Source: Thermodesulfovibrio sp. 3462-1 (GTDB taxonomy: Bacteria > Nitrospirota > Thermodesulfovibrionia > Thermodesulfovibrionales > Thermodesulfovibrionaceae). From it: a DNA stretch of 64,000 nucleotides. This document shows positions 18,489 to 26,022 of this stretch, piece by piece. The notes under the pieces were generated by a model, which was given only the letters and a program-made list of their open reading frames with translations, was not told where the DNA came from and ran no database searches. The stretch covers positions 1,032,501 through 1,096,500 of the forward strand of contig NZ_CP144374.1 of NCBI RefSeq assembly GCF_040451425.1, in the 5' to 3' direction. Each line of letters begins with the position of its first letter. The stretch's first letter is position 1. The translations under genes and the position numbers were made by a program.

Positions 18489-19511
18489 ATGGAGTTTCAA
18501 ATTATCTGGTTTATTTTATGGGGATTACTATGGGCAGTTTACTTTGCCCTTGATGGATTTGATTTAGGAGCTGGAGTGCTTTATCCATTTATTGGAAAAA
18601 CTGAAGTGGACAAGAAAGCAGTATTACATGCAATTGGTCCTGTATGGAACGGCAATGAGGTATGGTTGATAACAGCTGGAGGTGCCACTTTTGCTGCTTT
18701 TCCTACAACCTATGCCTACATGTTCAGCTGGCTTTATACTCCGCTTTTAATTATACTTTTTGCCCTTATATTCAGAGGAGTAGCAGTAGAACTCAGAGGT
18801 AAGGCAACTTCAGAATCAATGAAAAAATTCTGGGATTTCTGGGTATTTGTAGGAAGTTTCATACCTGCTTTGCTCTTTGGTGTTGCCTTTGGAAACATAT
18901 TTATGGGACTGCCCTTTGATGACTCTGGATACTATGGAACACTTTTCAGTTTACTTAATCCCTATGGCTTGCTTGTTGGCTTGCTCTTTTTATTTACCTT
19001 TATAGTTCATGGTGGATTGTGGGTTTCATTGAGAGTTCCTGATGAGCTTGCTGAAAGAGCATTATCAAAGGCAAAAAAATTCTGGTATCTACAGGTAACT
19101 GTAGCTGTGCTATTTTTAATTTTCACAGCTGTTTTTACAAATCTTTACAATAATTTCATAAAATTACCATTATGGTTTGTTGTTCTTGTAGTGAGTATAG
19201 TTTGTCTCCTTTTAACTGGTTTTTATATTATGAAAAAGAAAAATGGACGGGCTTTTGTATCTTCTGCCCTATTCATTATTACTCTTGTTTTTAACGGTAT
19301 TATCGGTCTTTATCCAAATCTGATTCCATCATCAATTGATTCAAAATACAGTCTTACAATCTTTAATTCATCATCCAGTGTTTATACCCTTAAGGTTATG
19401 ACAATTGTTGTGATAATCTTTATTCCTATTGTTCTTTTTTATCAGGCATGGACATATAAGACTTTTATGTACAAAATTACAGAAGAAGAACTTAAGGAGG
19501 AAGGCTATTAA
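18489..19511 (+). CDS. cydB: Cytochrome bd oxidase subunit II
   Basis: 340 aa, about eight or nine membrane segments. The N-terminus IIWFILWGLLWAVYFALDGF and GIGPVWNGNEVW-like sequence (AIGPVWNGNEVWLITAGGA) are diagnostic of CydB. It is the structural partner of CydA. Its last codons overlap a strong ribosome site for the following Rrf2-type regulator, so the three genes form an operon. Confidence 0.95.
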   Translation: MEFQIIWFILWGLLWAVYFALDGFDLGAGVLYPFIGKTEVDKKAVLHAIGPVWNGNEVWLITAGGATFAAFPTTYAYMFSWLYTPLLIILFALIFRGVAVELRGKATSESMKKFWDFWVFVGSFIPALLFGVAFGNIFMGLPFDDSGYYGTLFSLLNPYGLLVGLLFLFTFIVHGGLWVSLRVPDELAERALSKAKKFWYLQVTVAVLFLIFTAVFTNLYNNFIKLPLWFVVLVVSIVCLLLTGFYIMKKKNGRAFVSSALFIITLVFNGIIGLYPNLIPSSIDSKYSLTIFNSSSSVYTLKVMTIVVIIFIPIVLFYQAWTYKTFMYKITEEELKEEGY

Positions 19512-19926
19512 GGGATTACAGATCACAAGAGAAACAGACTATGCAATAAGAACTGTGCTTTATCTTTCAGCACAAAACAACTATACTGCAAAAGCTGAAG
19601 ATATTTCAAAACAGATGCAAATACCAAAGAGTTTTCTGATGAAAATACTAAAACAGCTTGACAGGGCAGGATTAGTCATACTTAAAAGAGGAGTTACAGG
19701 AGGAGTAACATTAAGTAAAAATCCAGAAAAAATAACTCTTTATGATGTGATTGTTGCAATAGAAAAAACAGTGGCACTTAATAGATGTGTTATTAATAAA
19801 AGAATTTGCGGGCTTGTCTCTCACTGCCCTGTTCACCCTGTATGGTTTAAAATAAAAGATAGGTTAATTCAGGAATTGAAAGAAATTAATTTTGCAAAAG
19901 TACTGGCACAGGAGACTGTTTCTTAG
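19507..19926 (+). CDS. Rrf2-family Fe-S transcriptional regulator, NsrR-like, with apparent ATT start
   Basis: The family's usual beginning (xQITRETDYAIR) occurs here directly after CydB, but no ATG, GTG or TTG lies at the right place. An ATT at 19507 sits 6 nt after AGGAGG and overlaps the cydB stop, giving 139 aa; the next in-frame start upstream would add a stretch inside cydB. The winged-helix region includes SKQMQIPKSFLMKILKQL and LVILKRGVTGGVTLSK. Three Cys (CVINKRICGLVSHC, spacing x6 and x5) fit the cluster ligands of NsrR/IscR. With cydAB upstream and nrfHA downstream, nitric-oxide or nitrite-stress control is likely. Confidence 0.85.
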   Translation: MKGLQITRETDYAIRTVLYLSAQNNYTAKAEDISKQMQIPKSFLMKILKQLDRAGLVILKRGVTGGVTLSKNPEKITLYDVIVAIEKTVALNRCVINKRICGLVSHCPVHPVWFKIKDRLIQELKEINFAKVLAQETVS

Positions 19927-19941
19927 GCAGTCTCCTCAAAA

Positions 19942-19991
19942 AAAGAACCTCTTTGGTGCCCGCAGAGAGAGGCTTACCAAAGAGGTTCTTT
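19942..19991. repeat. 50-bp palindromic repeat, copy 1 (also terminator-like)
   Basis: AAAGAACCTCTTTGGT pairs perfectly with ACCAAAGAGGTTCTTT (16-bp arms) around a GCC...AGAGAGGCTT core. It lies between the convergent rrf2-type and nrfA genes and has T/A runs on both sides, so it can terminate both. A close relative lies at 55002-55047. Confidence 0.8.
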
Positions 19992-20002
19992 ACAAGATTA
20001 GC

Positions 20003-21472
20003 TTATTTGAGCAGAGCCTCTATATTCTGCTGGGTTCCATAGGGATCTTTAAACTCTTGTTCTGGCTTGAAATTGAGCTTCTTTTCACCACGATTATTCA
20101 GATACTTTTTAAGTTCAAGATCAATATTAACAGGAACCTGAACCTGTGCCTTTGCAAGCATTGTTCTTAAAACTGCCTCAGATTTTGATGCATAAGAGAT
20201 AGCATCACCAAGTATTCTCATTGCTTCTGTTGGATTATGGAATCCAATAGAATTTTCAGCTCCTATGAAAACTACTCTGTAAAGAGCTTCAAGATATAGA
20301 TCCTTTGCTTTATTGTAAAGAGTTTGGTCAAGCTGCTTTCCACCTTCTTGTGCTTTGTTGGCTATCTCAAATAATTTCGCAGTAACAGCTGTTTGATATC
20401 CTGCTCTTAGTAGCAGACTCATTGTTCTGTCCTGTATTGTTAACACTCTCTGTTTTAGCCATTCAGGAGTTTCACCGTGACATTGCAGACACGCTTTCAT
20501 ATCAGACTTAAGAGGACTCATTATTCTGTGTTCAGAGACTTTGAATCCTCCCATCTTTTTATAAGGCATATGGCAGTCTGCACAGGATACTCCAGCATTC
20601 CAGTGGGTTGAATTATTTGAAAAGAATTCAAACTCAGGATGCCTTATATAAGCCAGTTTAAATCCTGTAACAGCCTGCTTCCATTCGCCATATGAAGGAT
20701 CACTTTTTAAAACTTTAATTATATTTTCAATAGTAATACCTCCCAGTTTGCTACCCTGCCAAGGGAAGAAAACACCTGTTGGTTTCATATCTTTATCTCT
20801 TGGAACAACATAGGTTACATGACACTGGGCACAAATTATGCTGCGCATCTGCTGATGGGATATGTTTGAAACATCAACTCCCATTGTCTGCAATGCCTTG
20901 ACAAGAGTAAATCCTCTTCTTATCTGAAGAGAAGCATCTTTTGGATTGTGGCAGTCAATGCAGGAGTCACCAAGTTTCCTATGTTTCTCTGGTATCCAAT
21001 TCAAAACTTCTTTATAAGGTCTATTATAGTAAGCAAGTCCATATTTTGCTTCAAGCTCTGGTGCATAGGAAGTTTTACAGGTAAGACAAACACCGCCAGG
21101 TTTTAATCTGGAAGGATCAATTTCAGACTGGTCAATTAATCTGTAAAAGTGAGCTCTCGGCTCATTGTATTCAATACCAAATCCCCATCCATTGTAAAGT
21201 AAAGCCATAAAAGGATATTCAGAAAGTTTGTCGTATATCACTTTGTCTGTATCCCATCCTCTTTTGTATTTACTTTTACCAGCAGGTGTTGGCTCCTGTG
21301 ATTGTTTATACATCTCATAATGGATTGGATAAACTTTTCCCCATACCTCAGGGTCTACTTCATTTTCAGGAATAGCTGTTGCTCTGAATTCCTTTGGTTT
21401 TTCTGGTTGACATCCAAAGAGAAATATAATAAAAAGTAAACTTACGATTAAAAATAAACTATATCGTTTCAT
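20003..21472 (-). CDS. nrfA: Ammonia-forming cytochrome c nitrite reductase, catalytic subunit
   Basis: 489 aa with a lipoprotein-type signal (FLFGC, Cys at 21). There are five haem sites: the catalytic CLTCK at 129-133, where Lys replaces the usual His, and CIDCH, CAQCH, CADCH and CLQCH at about 171, 214, 297 and 328. This set defines NrfA, which reduces nitrite (and NO or hydroxylamine) to ammonium with six electrons in the periplasm. A lipobox is less common in NrfA and would tether it to the membrane. The gene follows nrfH by 13 bp and has its own good ribosome site (AAGGAGG). Confidence 0.95.
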   Translation of the reverse strand: MKRYSLFLIVSLLFIIFLFGCQPEKPKEFRATAIPENEVDPEVWGKVYPIHYEMYKQSQEPTPAGKSKYKRGWDTDKVIYDKLSEYPFMALLYNGWGFGIEYNEPRAHFYRLIDQSEIDPSRLKPGGVCLTCKTSYAPELEAKYGLAYYNRPYKEVLNWIPEKHRKLGDSCIDCHNPKDASLQIRRGFTLVKALQTMGVDVSNISHQQMRSIICAQCHVTYVVPRDKDMKPTGVFFPWQGSKLGGITIENIIKVLKSDPSYGEWKQAVTGFKLAYIRHPEFEFFSNNSTHWNAGVSCADCHMPYKKMGGFKVSEHRIMSPLKSDMKACLQCHGETPEWLKQRVLTIQDRTMSLLLRAGYQTAVTAKLFEIANKAQEGGKQLDQTLYNKAKDLYLEALYRVVFIGAENSIGFHNPTEAMRILGDAISYASKSEAVLRTMLAKAQVQVPVNIDLELKKYLNNRGEKKLNFKPEQEFKDPYGTQQNIEALLK

Positions 21473-21485
21473 AAAAATACCTCCT

Positions 21486-21938
21486 TTAGATTGTTTCTCT
21501 TAATCCTGCCTGTTTATGAGATATTCTTTTATGACAATCCCAGCAGACTCTATCTGATACAGTAATTCTTGAAACCATCTCTCCATGACATCTCAAACAG
21601 TTTTGTTGAATTGTCTTTTTTGCATGAGCTGAAGCCTTGATTGGCTCAGGAACTGCTCCAGTATGAAAGGCTATAATATCCCTGCTCCCATCAACTGCTT
21701 TCCAGAAATAAAAGCTTACTTTTGAATCATTTGGAAGATGGCAATCCACACATTTAAGAGAATTATGCAGTCCCCCTTTCATTAAACTTAAATACTGCTC
21801 TTGCATTACATGACAACTGGCACAGTACTCTGCAGTGTTGGTTTTTGCAAGGATTTTAGGAGATAGAAGAACTACCATAAATAAAAGAAAAACTATGCCA
21901 ATTGCGTAAACTCCATATTTTGAAACTTTACTGTTCAT
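21486..21938 (-). CDS. nrfH: Cytochrome c nitrite reductase membrane subunit, NapC/NirT family
   Basis: 150 aa from the ATG at 21938, 5 nt after AAGGAGG; the GTG two codons earlier lies in the ribosome site. One N-terminal membrane anchor (about residues 9-30) is followed by four haem motifs: CASCH, CVDCH, CLRCH and CWDCH. NrfH takes electrons from menaquinol and passes them to NrfA. A promoter on the same strand lies directly upstream. With NrfA it makes a complete quinol:nitrite oxidoreductase. Confidence 0.95.
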   Translation of the reverse strand: MNSKVSKYGVYAIGIVFLLFMVVLLSPKILAKTNTAEYCASCHVMQEQYLSLMKGGLHNSLKCVDCHLPNDSKVSFYFWKAVDGSRDIIAFHTGAVPEPIKASAHAKKTIQQNCLRCHGEMVSRITVSDRVCWDCHKRISHKQAGLRETI

Positions 21939-21962
21939 GGTCACCTCCTTTCTCTTTTTGTC

Positions 21963-22175
21963 CTAAGTATAATATAATTCTTGAGGACTGTCAATAATCT
22001 TGTGTCCTATAGTTTCTTCAATATTCACTCTGTTAGGTGTAAAACAGGCACAATCAATTTTAAAGTATCTTGCTGAGATTTTTTGGATACCTTCTTCAAC
22101 CGTTTCAAAGTTTGCATCAGTAAGTTCTCGCCAATTTCTGCTTCCAACGCATGATTCTTCACCAACAACTTGGGG
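21963..22175 (-). pseudogene. Remnant of a 2-hydroxyacyl-CoA dehydratase D-component/double-cubane protein (HGD-D family)
   Basis: The minus strand holds an open stretch of about 70 codons with no start codon, closed by TAG at its end and preceded in frame by another stop. The translation includes VVGEESCVGSRNWRELTD and YFKIDCACFTPN. Both look like conserved Cys-bearing blocks of the BcrC/BadD/HgdB (HGD-D) family, where the Cys ligate an Fe-S cluster. In intact members these blocks are internal and followed by more than 100 residues. So this is a decayed internal fragment. The rest of the gap up to the cysteine desulfurase gene shows no feature. Confidence 0.55.
21966..21994 (-). promoter_or_regulatory. 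Predicted promoter of nrfHA with overlapping dyad
   Basis: On the minus strand TTGACA, 17-bp spacer, TATACT. A dyad (plus strand TCCTAAG...CTTGAGGA, 21961-21987) covers the -10 and spacer, with half-sites of the form AAGxAT/ATxCTT. This could be an operator for the NsrR-like regulator encoded nearby; the site match is inference. Confidence 0.6.
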
Positions 22176-22263
22176 CTAAAGGCAATTGATAGCATGATTA
22201 ACACACAGAATAAGGAATTTTTATTAACAAAAAAACAGTAAAAGAGATGCTAAAAATGCGTTC

Positions 22264-23397
22264 TCAAGAATTGGTAGAAGCACAATAAATTTTGTTAAGC
22301 TCCTGCTTTATTATTTCAAGGGCATTAATAACTTCTTGAAATGTAGTGAATTTACCAGTGCTGATTCTTATTGAAGAAAGAGCTTCTTGTTCAGACAATC
22401 CCATTGAAAGCAGAACATAACTCGGTTTTCTCACTCCTGCATGACAGGCTGAGCCTGCTGAAATTGCAACTTTCTGTGAAAGTCTTTCAACAAATTCATC
22501 AGCTAATATTCCTTTAATTGAGATATTCAGAGTATTGGGAAGTCTTGGTGAACCTGCTCCATTTAATTTAGCATTGGAAATTTCAAGGAGTCCTTTAAGC
22601 AAGGGCTCTGTTACTTCAAGAAGATGCTTGCTTATTTCATCAAATTCTTCATAGATTATTTCTGCTGCCTTCCCTACTCCTGCAATATATGGAGTATTTT
22701 CTGTCCCGGGTCTTAATCCTTTTTCATGGGATGCACCAAAAAGCAAAGGCTTTATAAAAAAATCTTTTCTCAGAAAAAGCGCTCCAATTCCCTTTGGTGC
22801 ATAAAATTTGTGTCCAGCAATAGAGAGCATTGTAACAGGAAGTTCTCTAACAGAAACACGAACTTTTCCAATGCTCTGAGCACAGTCAGTATGAAAAGGT
22901 ATTTCTTTCTCTGCAAGCATTTCGGCGATCTCCTTTACTGGCTGAATTACTCCAGTTTCATTATTTGAATGCATTATTGTTACAAGAATTGTATCCTTTT
23001 TTATTGCCTTTTTAACATCATCTGGATCAACCATTCCTTGAGAATTAACTGGCAGGAAAGTAACATCATAACCCATACGTGCAAGTTGTTTACATGGATT
23101 GACAACTGAAGGATGCTCAATCGAAGATGTAATTATATGTCCACCATTAAAACAAAGGGTTCTACCAAATATGGCAAGATTGTTTGATTCTGTTGCGCCT
23201 GATGTAAAAATTATTTCTTCTGGTTCTGCATCAATAAGTTTTGCTACTTTTACCCTTGCAGATTCAATAATCTCCTTTGCTTTTTTTCCAAATTTATGCG
23301 AACTTGAAGGATTCCCAAATTCTTCAAATGTTTTTATTATTTCTTCTTTTACTCTTGGCTCTAAAGGAGTTGTTGCATTGTAATCAAGATAAATCAT
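22264..23397 (-). CDS. Cysteine desulfurase (NifS/IscS family)
   Basis: 377 aa PLP enzyme. It begins MIYLDYNATTPL, the family hallmark. The PLP Lys is in SIAGHKFYAPKG (Lys197), substrate-positioning stretches are SGATESNN and HSNNETG, and the active Cys lies in SAGSACHAG (Cys318). It releases sulfur from cysteine as an enzyme persulfide for Fe-S cluster, tRNA thiolation or Moco use. No IscU or SufE gene is adjacent. The length and the short active-site loop suit the NifS/IscS group rather than SufS. Confidence 0.93.
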   Translation of the reverse strand: MIYLDYNATTPLEPRVKEEIIKTFEEFGNPSSSHKFGKKAKEIIESARVKVAKLIDAEPEEIIFTSGATESNNLAIFGRTLCFNGGHIITSSIEHPSVVNPCKQLARMGYDVTFLPVNSQGMVDPDDVKKAIKKDTILVTIMHSNNETGVIQPVKEIAEMLAEKEIPFHTDCAQSIGKVRVSVRELPVTMLSIAGHKFYAPKGIGALFLRKDFFIKPLLFGASHEKGLRPGTENTPYIAGVGKAAEIIYEEFDEISKHLLEVTEPLLKGLLEISNAKLNGAGSPRLPNTLNISIKGILADEFVERLSQKVAISAGSACHAGVRKPSYVLLSMGLSEQEALSSIRISTGKFTTFQEVINALEIIKQELNKIYCASTNS

Positions 23398-23414
23398 CTC
23401 TATTAAAATCCATA

Positions 23415-23488
23415 TGCCCCCTGCAGGGATCGAACCTGCGACACCAGGTTTAGGAAACCTGTGCTCTATCCTACTGAGCTAAGGGGGC
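23415..23488 (-). tRNA. tRNA-Arg (anticodon CCT)
   Basis: 74 nt on the minus strand. The acceptor stem is GCCCCCT/AGGGGGC with discriminator A, the D arm is TAGCTCAGTAGGATAGAGC, the anticodon arm is CAGGT-TTCCTAA-ACCTG (anticodon CCT), and the T arm is GCAGG-TTCGATC-CCTGC. CCA is not encoded. Its 5' half (23448-23488) lies in the direct repeat that bounds the mobile element, so the sequence now upstream of the gene belongs to the element. Confidence 0.95.
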
Positions 23489-23491
23489 TAA
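23448..23491. repeat. Attachment-site repeat, left (in the intact tRNA-Arg)
   Basis: 44 bp identical to 38594-38637. It covers the tRNA from the anticodon loop to the 5' end plus 3 bp. Confidence 0.95.
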
Positions 23492-23531
23492 CCTATAAAA
23501 ATAAAGAGTTACAGAGATTGATATAGTTAAT

Positions 23532-23551
23532 CACTGTAATAAAATCGTAAT
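23532..23551 (+). repeat. Possible integrase arm-type site, left
   Basis: The 20-mer CACTGTAATAAAATCGTAAT lies 40 bp inside the left repeat. A copy with one mismatch lies at 38466-38485 near the right end, in the same orientation. This fits integrase or excisionase binding sites, which are usually repeated near att cores. Confidence 0.5.
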
Positions 23552-23598
23552 AAATTACCCCATCACTTGTTTTAATATAACACGAACCTCTATATTTA

Positions 23599-24675
23599 TC
23601 AAGATTGTTTTAACCCTTCAGAAGTGTTTTCTGAGGTGTTTTTCCTGGTATCCAGCAGTGTAATAAATTGTCTGAGACTCTCAGTGGAATGGTGTGCATA
23701 TCGCTGTGTACTAGATATATCTTTATGCCCAAGCAACTTTGCCACACTGTAAAGGTCAACGCCACACTGCACCAGTCGGGTTGCAAAAGTGTGCCTAAGG
23801 TCATGGAATGTAAATCCCTGGATACCTGCCTTAGCCAAAGCTTTGTAGAATTCCCTCATCAGGTTTCGTCTTAGGATGCTTTTTCCTGACTCTGTGTGAA
23901 AGACATATTCTGTCATTGTTACTACCTTTGATCTAGCCTTTCTCAGCAAAAGGAAATACACAGTATTATTCATTGGTATAGTCCTAGGCTCGTTGTTTTT
24001 GGTTTTTTCCACAGTTATAGTTTTCCGGAACAGATCTATGTGTCTCCACATAAGACTCAGGATCTCGGACTGCCGCATTCCTGTATGCAACGCCAATGTA
24101 ATTATGTCAGGTAGTTGCCCATTCAGATAACCCTGAGATGCACTCAATAATCGTTCCTCTTCCTCAGATGACAGATACCGTGTCCTGGTATTGTTCTCTG
24201 GAAGTGCCTGGACCTTTGCACAGGGGTTTTCCCTTACCCACTCCCACTGCCTCCAGGCAAGGTTGAATGCTATACTCAATGTTCTGAATTCCCTATTAAC
24301 CGTTGCCGGGGCCACACCCTGGTCAAGCCGTTGCTGCATGTAATTTGAAATCACCTTAGGTGTTATATCAGCCAGAAGCATACCACCTAACGCTTTTTTG
24401 AGATGTCTGATGGCTGATATATATCGTGTGTGGGTGGATGCCTTTTTCCGTGGTGCATGTTCTTTCAGGAATTTTTCCATGAGGTCATCAAAGGTGTGCT
24501 GCTTTGACTCATCAAGATCAAACCATTTACCTTCTGTTATTTGGGTGATAACTTTTGCATAAATTTTTTCCGCCAGTTTGTAACTTGATGTTCCTGTGGA
24601 TCTGTGATATTGTTTCCTATTATATGTGAAGGACATCCACCACATGGAAGAATCTTTTCTCTTGTAAAGTCCCAT
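23599..24675 (-). CDS. int: Tyrosine site-specific recombinase (integrase)
   Basis: 358 aa from the ATG at 24675, which follows AAAGGAG; the longer open frame upstream crosses the divergent promoter region. The N-terminal arm-binding part starts MGLYKRKDSSMWWMSFTYN, and a SAM-like core-binding domain follows at about 60-145. The catalytic residues are Arg201 (HTGMRQSEI), His291 and Arg294 (HDLRHTFATR), His317 (LGHKD) and Tyr326 (QRYAHH). It catalyses integration and excision at tRNA-Arg. The gene sits 108 bp from the left repeat, as expected for a tRNA-targeting integrase. Confidence 0.95.
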   Translation of the reverse strand: MGLYKRKDSSMWWMSFTYNRKQYHRSTGTSSYKLAEKIYAKVITQITEGKWFDLDESKQHTFDDLMEKFLKEHAPRKKASTHTRYISAIRHLKKALGGMLLADITPKVISNYMQQRLDQGVAPATVNREFRTLSIAFNLAWRQWEWVRENPCAKVQALPENNTRTRYLSSEEEERLLSASQGYLNGQLPDIITLALHTGMRQSEILSLMWRHIDLFRKTITVEKTKNNEPRTIPMNNTVYFLLLRKARSKVVTMTEYVFHTESGKSILRRNLMREFYKALAKAGIQGFTFHDLRHTFATRLVQCGVDLYSVAKLLGHKDISSTQRYAHHSTESLRQFITLLDTRKNTSENTSEGLKQS

Positions 24676-24700
24676 GGTACTCTCCTTTTGAAGGATTTCC

Positions 24701-24741
24701 CAGCAAACCCTCGTTGTCAAAGACCGGTTTGCTGGTATTAT
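24701..24741 (+). promoter_or_regulatory. Predicted promoter with overlapping inverted repeat, upstream of the element's plus-strand genes
   Basis: CAGCAAACC (24701-24709) and GGTTTGCTG (24726-24734) form 9-bp arms. They enclose TTGTCA at 24714-24719, which is spaced 16 bp from TATTAT at 24736-24741. The dyad over the -35 could be an operator between the integrase and the divergent genes. Confidence 0.5.
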
Positions 24742-24834
24742 ACCATACATATATATGCGTTTAAAATAACTTTTTTCCCAGGTGGCAGAAAAAACAGTGG
24801 ACAAAATGCATATTATTATTGAGGAGGTGAGGAT

Positions 24835-25170
24835 ATGGCAAATCTCAGGGAAATACTTGAGCAAAGGAAAGCAGAAAGAATTAAAAACACTACTCTTTTC
24901 TGGCGTCCCATCATAGGGGACGTGATGGAAGGAACAGTGGTGGATATCGGTTCAGTTATAACATCTCTTGGTGAGAGCAACTACATTGATGTAATGACTG
25001 ATACTGGGGAAATAGTGACAATCTGGTTGAACACTGTCCTGCAGGCACTAGTGGAAAAAGAAAAGGTGAAAAAAGGTGACAGAATAGCAGTGGAATACCT
25101 AGGTGTAAGATCCAAAAACAAAAAGATAGCACACAAAGAATATGTGATTGCTGTTGAACATACCTCTTGA
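24835..25170 (+). CDS. Small element protein, OB-fold-like
   Basis: 111 aa with a strong ribosome site (GAGGAGGTGAGG). After a charged helix (LREILEQRKAERIK) the pattern GDVMEGTVVDIGSV, YIDVMTDTGEIVTIWL, and VKKGDRIAVEYLG suggests a five-strand OB-type barrel as in single-strand nucleic-acid binding proteins of mobile elements. It is the first plus-strand gene of the element, before the sigma-like and RepA genes. A role in DNA replication or transfer is inference from fold and position. Confidence 0.6.
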   Translation: MANLREILEQRKAERIKNTTLFWRPIIGDVMEGTVVDIGSVITSLGESNYIDVMTDTGEIVTIWLNTVLQALVEKEKVKKGDRIAVEYLGVRSKNKKIAHKEYVIAVEHTS

Positions 25171-25196
25171 CATACTTTGCTTACGTATGTTACTAT
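25167..25196 (+). promoter_or_regulatory. Possible promoter
   Basis: TTGACA, 18-bp spacer, TACTAT, overlapping the stop of the previous gene. If used, it would drive the small basic ORF and the sigma-like gene. Confidence 0.45.
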
Positions 25197-25245
25197 GCAT
25201 ATAGTAGCCCTTGGCTACAAAGAAAAAAAACAAGAGAAAGGAGGT

Positions 25246-25395
25246 ATGGCCAGAGACAAGGGACACAGGAGGAAATACCAACCTATACCCTGCAGTAACA
25301 GGGTCAAAATCCCGCCAATTAAACCTACCGGGAAAATCAGGAGGAAGCAAAAGCAAAGCATACCTGCCACTGTAGCAGGTTTTTCAAAAAACTAA
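25246..25395 (+). CDS. Possible 49-aa basic protein
   Basis: An ATG at 25246 follows GGAGG with only one base between, which is too close for a normal site. An earlier in-frame ATG and TTG lie in the presumed promoter. The peptide (MARDKGHRRKYQPIPC..., many Lys/Arg, ending VAGFSKN) is strongly basic and matches no family I recognise. It is kept only as a weak candidate. Confidence 0.3.
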   Translation: MARDKGHRRKYQPIPCSNRVKIPPIKPTGKIRRKQKQSIPATVAGFSKN

Positions 25396-25502
25396 GAAAC
25401 AAAGCCTGTCCTACAGGCTCTCAAATCTGGGGAAGTGGAGGCAAAAATAGAAGTTACCCCATTTAATGGGGTTAAATCCCCCTACCTGGCCGAAAAAAGG
25501 CC
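25396..25502 (+). promoter_or_regulatory. Hairpin-rich leader before the sigma-like gene
   Basis: Three short perfect hairpins follow each other: GCCTGT-CCT-ACAGGC, ACCCCAT-TTA-ATGGGGT and GGCC-GAAAAAA-GGCC. None has a T-run, so they are not terminators. They may shape translation of the next gene, whose start lies at the foot of the last hairpin. Confidence 0.4.
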
Positions 25503-26018
25503 ATGGAAATGCAAGAAATCGACTGGCAGGAGATTGAAAACAGCGTAAAACCGTATTGTGTGGCAAGATGGAACGGAGATGGAGAGGATATCTACCATGA
25601 CGCTGTGGTAATACTTTTAGAAAAGATCCGGTCTGGTGAATTTGTATACTCTAGCAAAGAACAAACCATATCATATCTGTTAGAAACCGCAAAAAAAATA
25701 GCTCGTAAATACCAACATAGGGAAATACCCTTTTCAGCATTAGAAATTTCTGATTTTGCGGATTCCACAGATGTATCAGACAGGGTATGGGAAGCACTGG
25801 CAAAACTATCCCCTCAGAGCAGAACACTATTAGAAATGTGGTCACATGGGTACTCTATATGTGAAATCGCCGATGTGACGGGAATGACCTATAAACAGGT
25901 GTGGATGTATATAAATAGCGCACTACAGCTACTCAGAAAACACTTTGGCATATATACCACTTCATCTTCACATACAAATTCATCCTCACATGCAGAACAG
26001 CTAACACTATGGGGGTGA
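25503..26018 (+). CDS. Sigma-70-like regulator (region 2 and region 4 helix-turn-helix)
   Basis: 171 aa. The pattern is that of a small ECF-like sigma factor. An N-terminal helix bundle with DIYHDAVVILLEKIRSG and YLLETAKKIARKYQHR resembles region 2. A linker follows, then LSPQSRTLLEMWSHGYSICEIADVTGMTYKQVWMYI... fits region 4. Typical region 2 aromatic residues are not clear. The start may be either ATG (25503 or 25509); the ribosome site is weak. It lies 4 bp before the RepA gene. It could direct transcription of element genes, which would be unusual for a small mobilizable element. Confidence 0.65.
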   Translation: MEMQEIDWQEIENSVKPYCVARWNGDGEDIYHDAVVILLEKIRSGEFVYSSKEQTISYLLETAKKIARKYQHREIPFSALEISDFADSTDVSDRVWEALAKLSPQSRTLLEMWSHGYSICEIADVTGMTYKQVWMYINSALQLLRKHFGIYTTSSSHTNSSSHAEQLTLWG

Positions 26019-26022
26019 GAAA

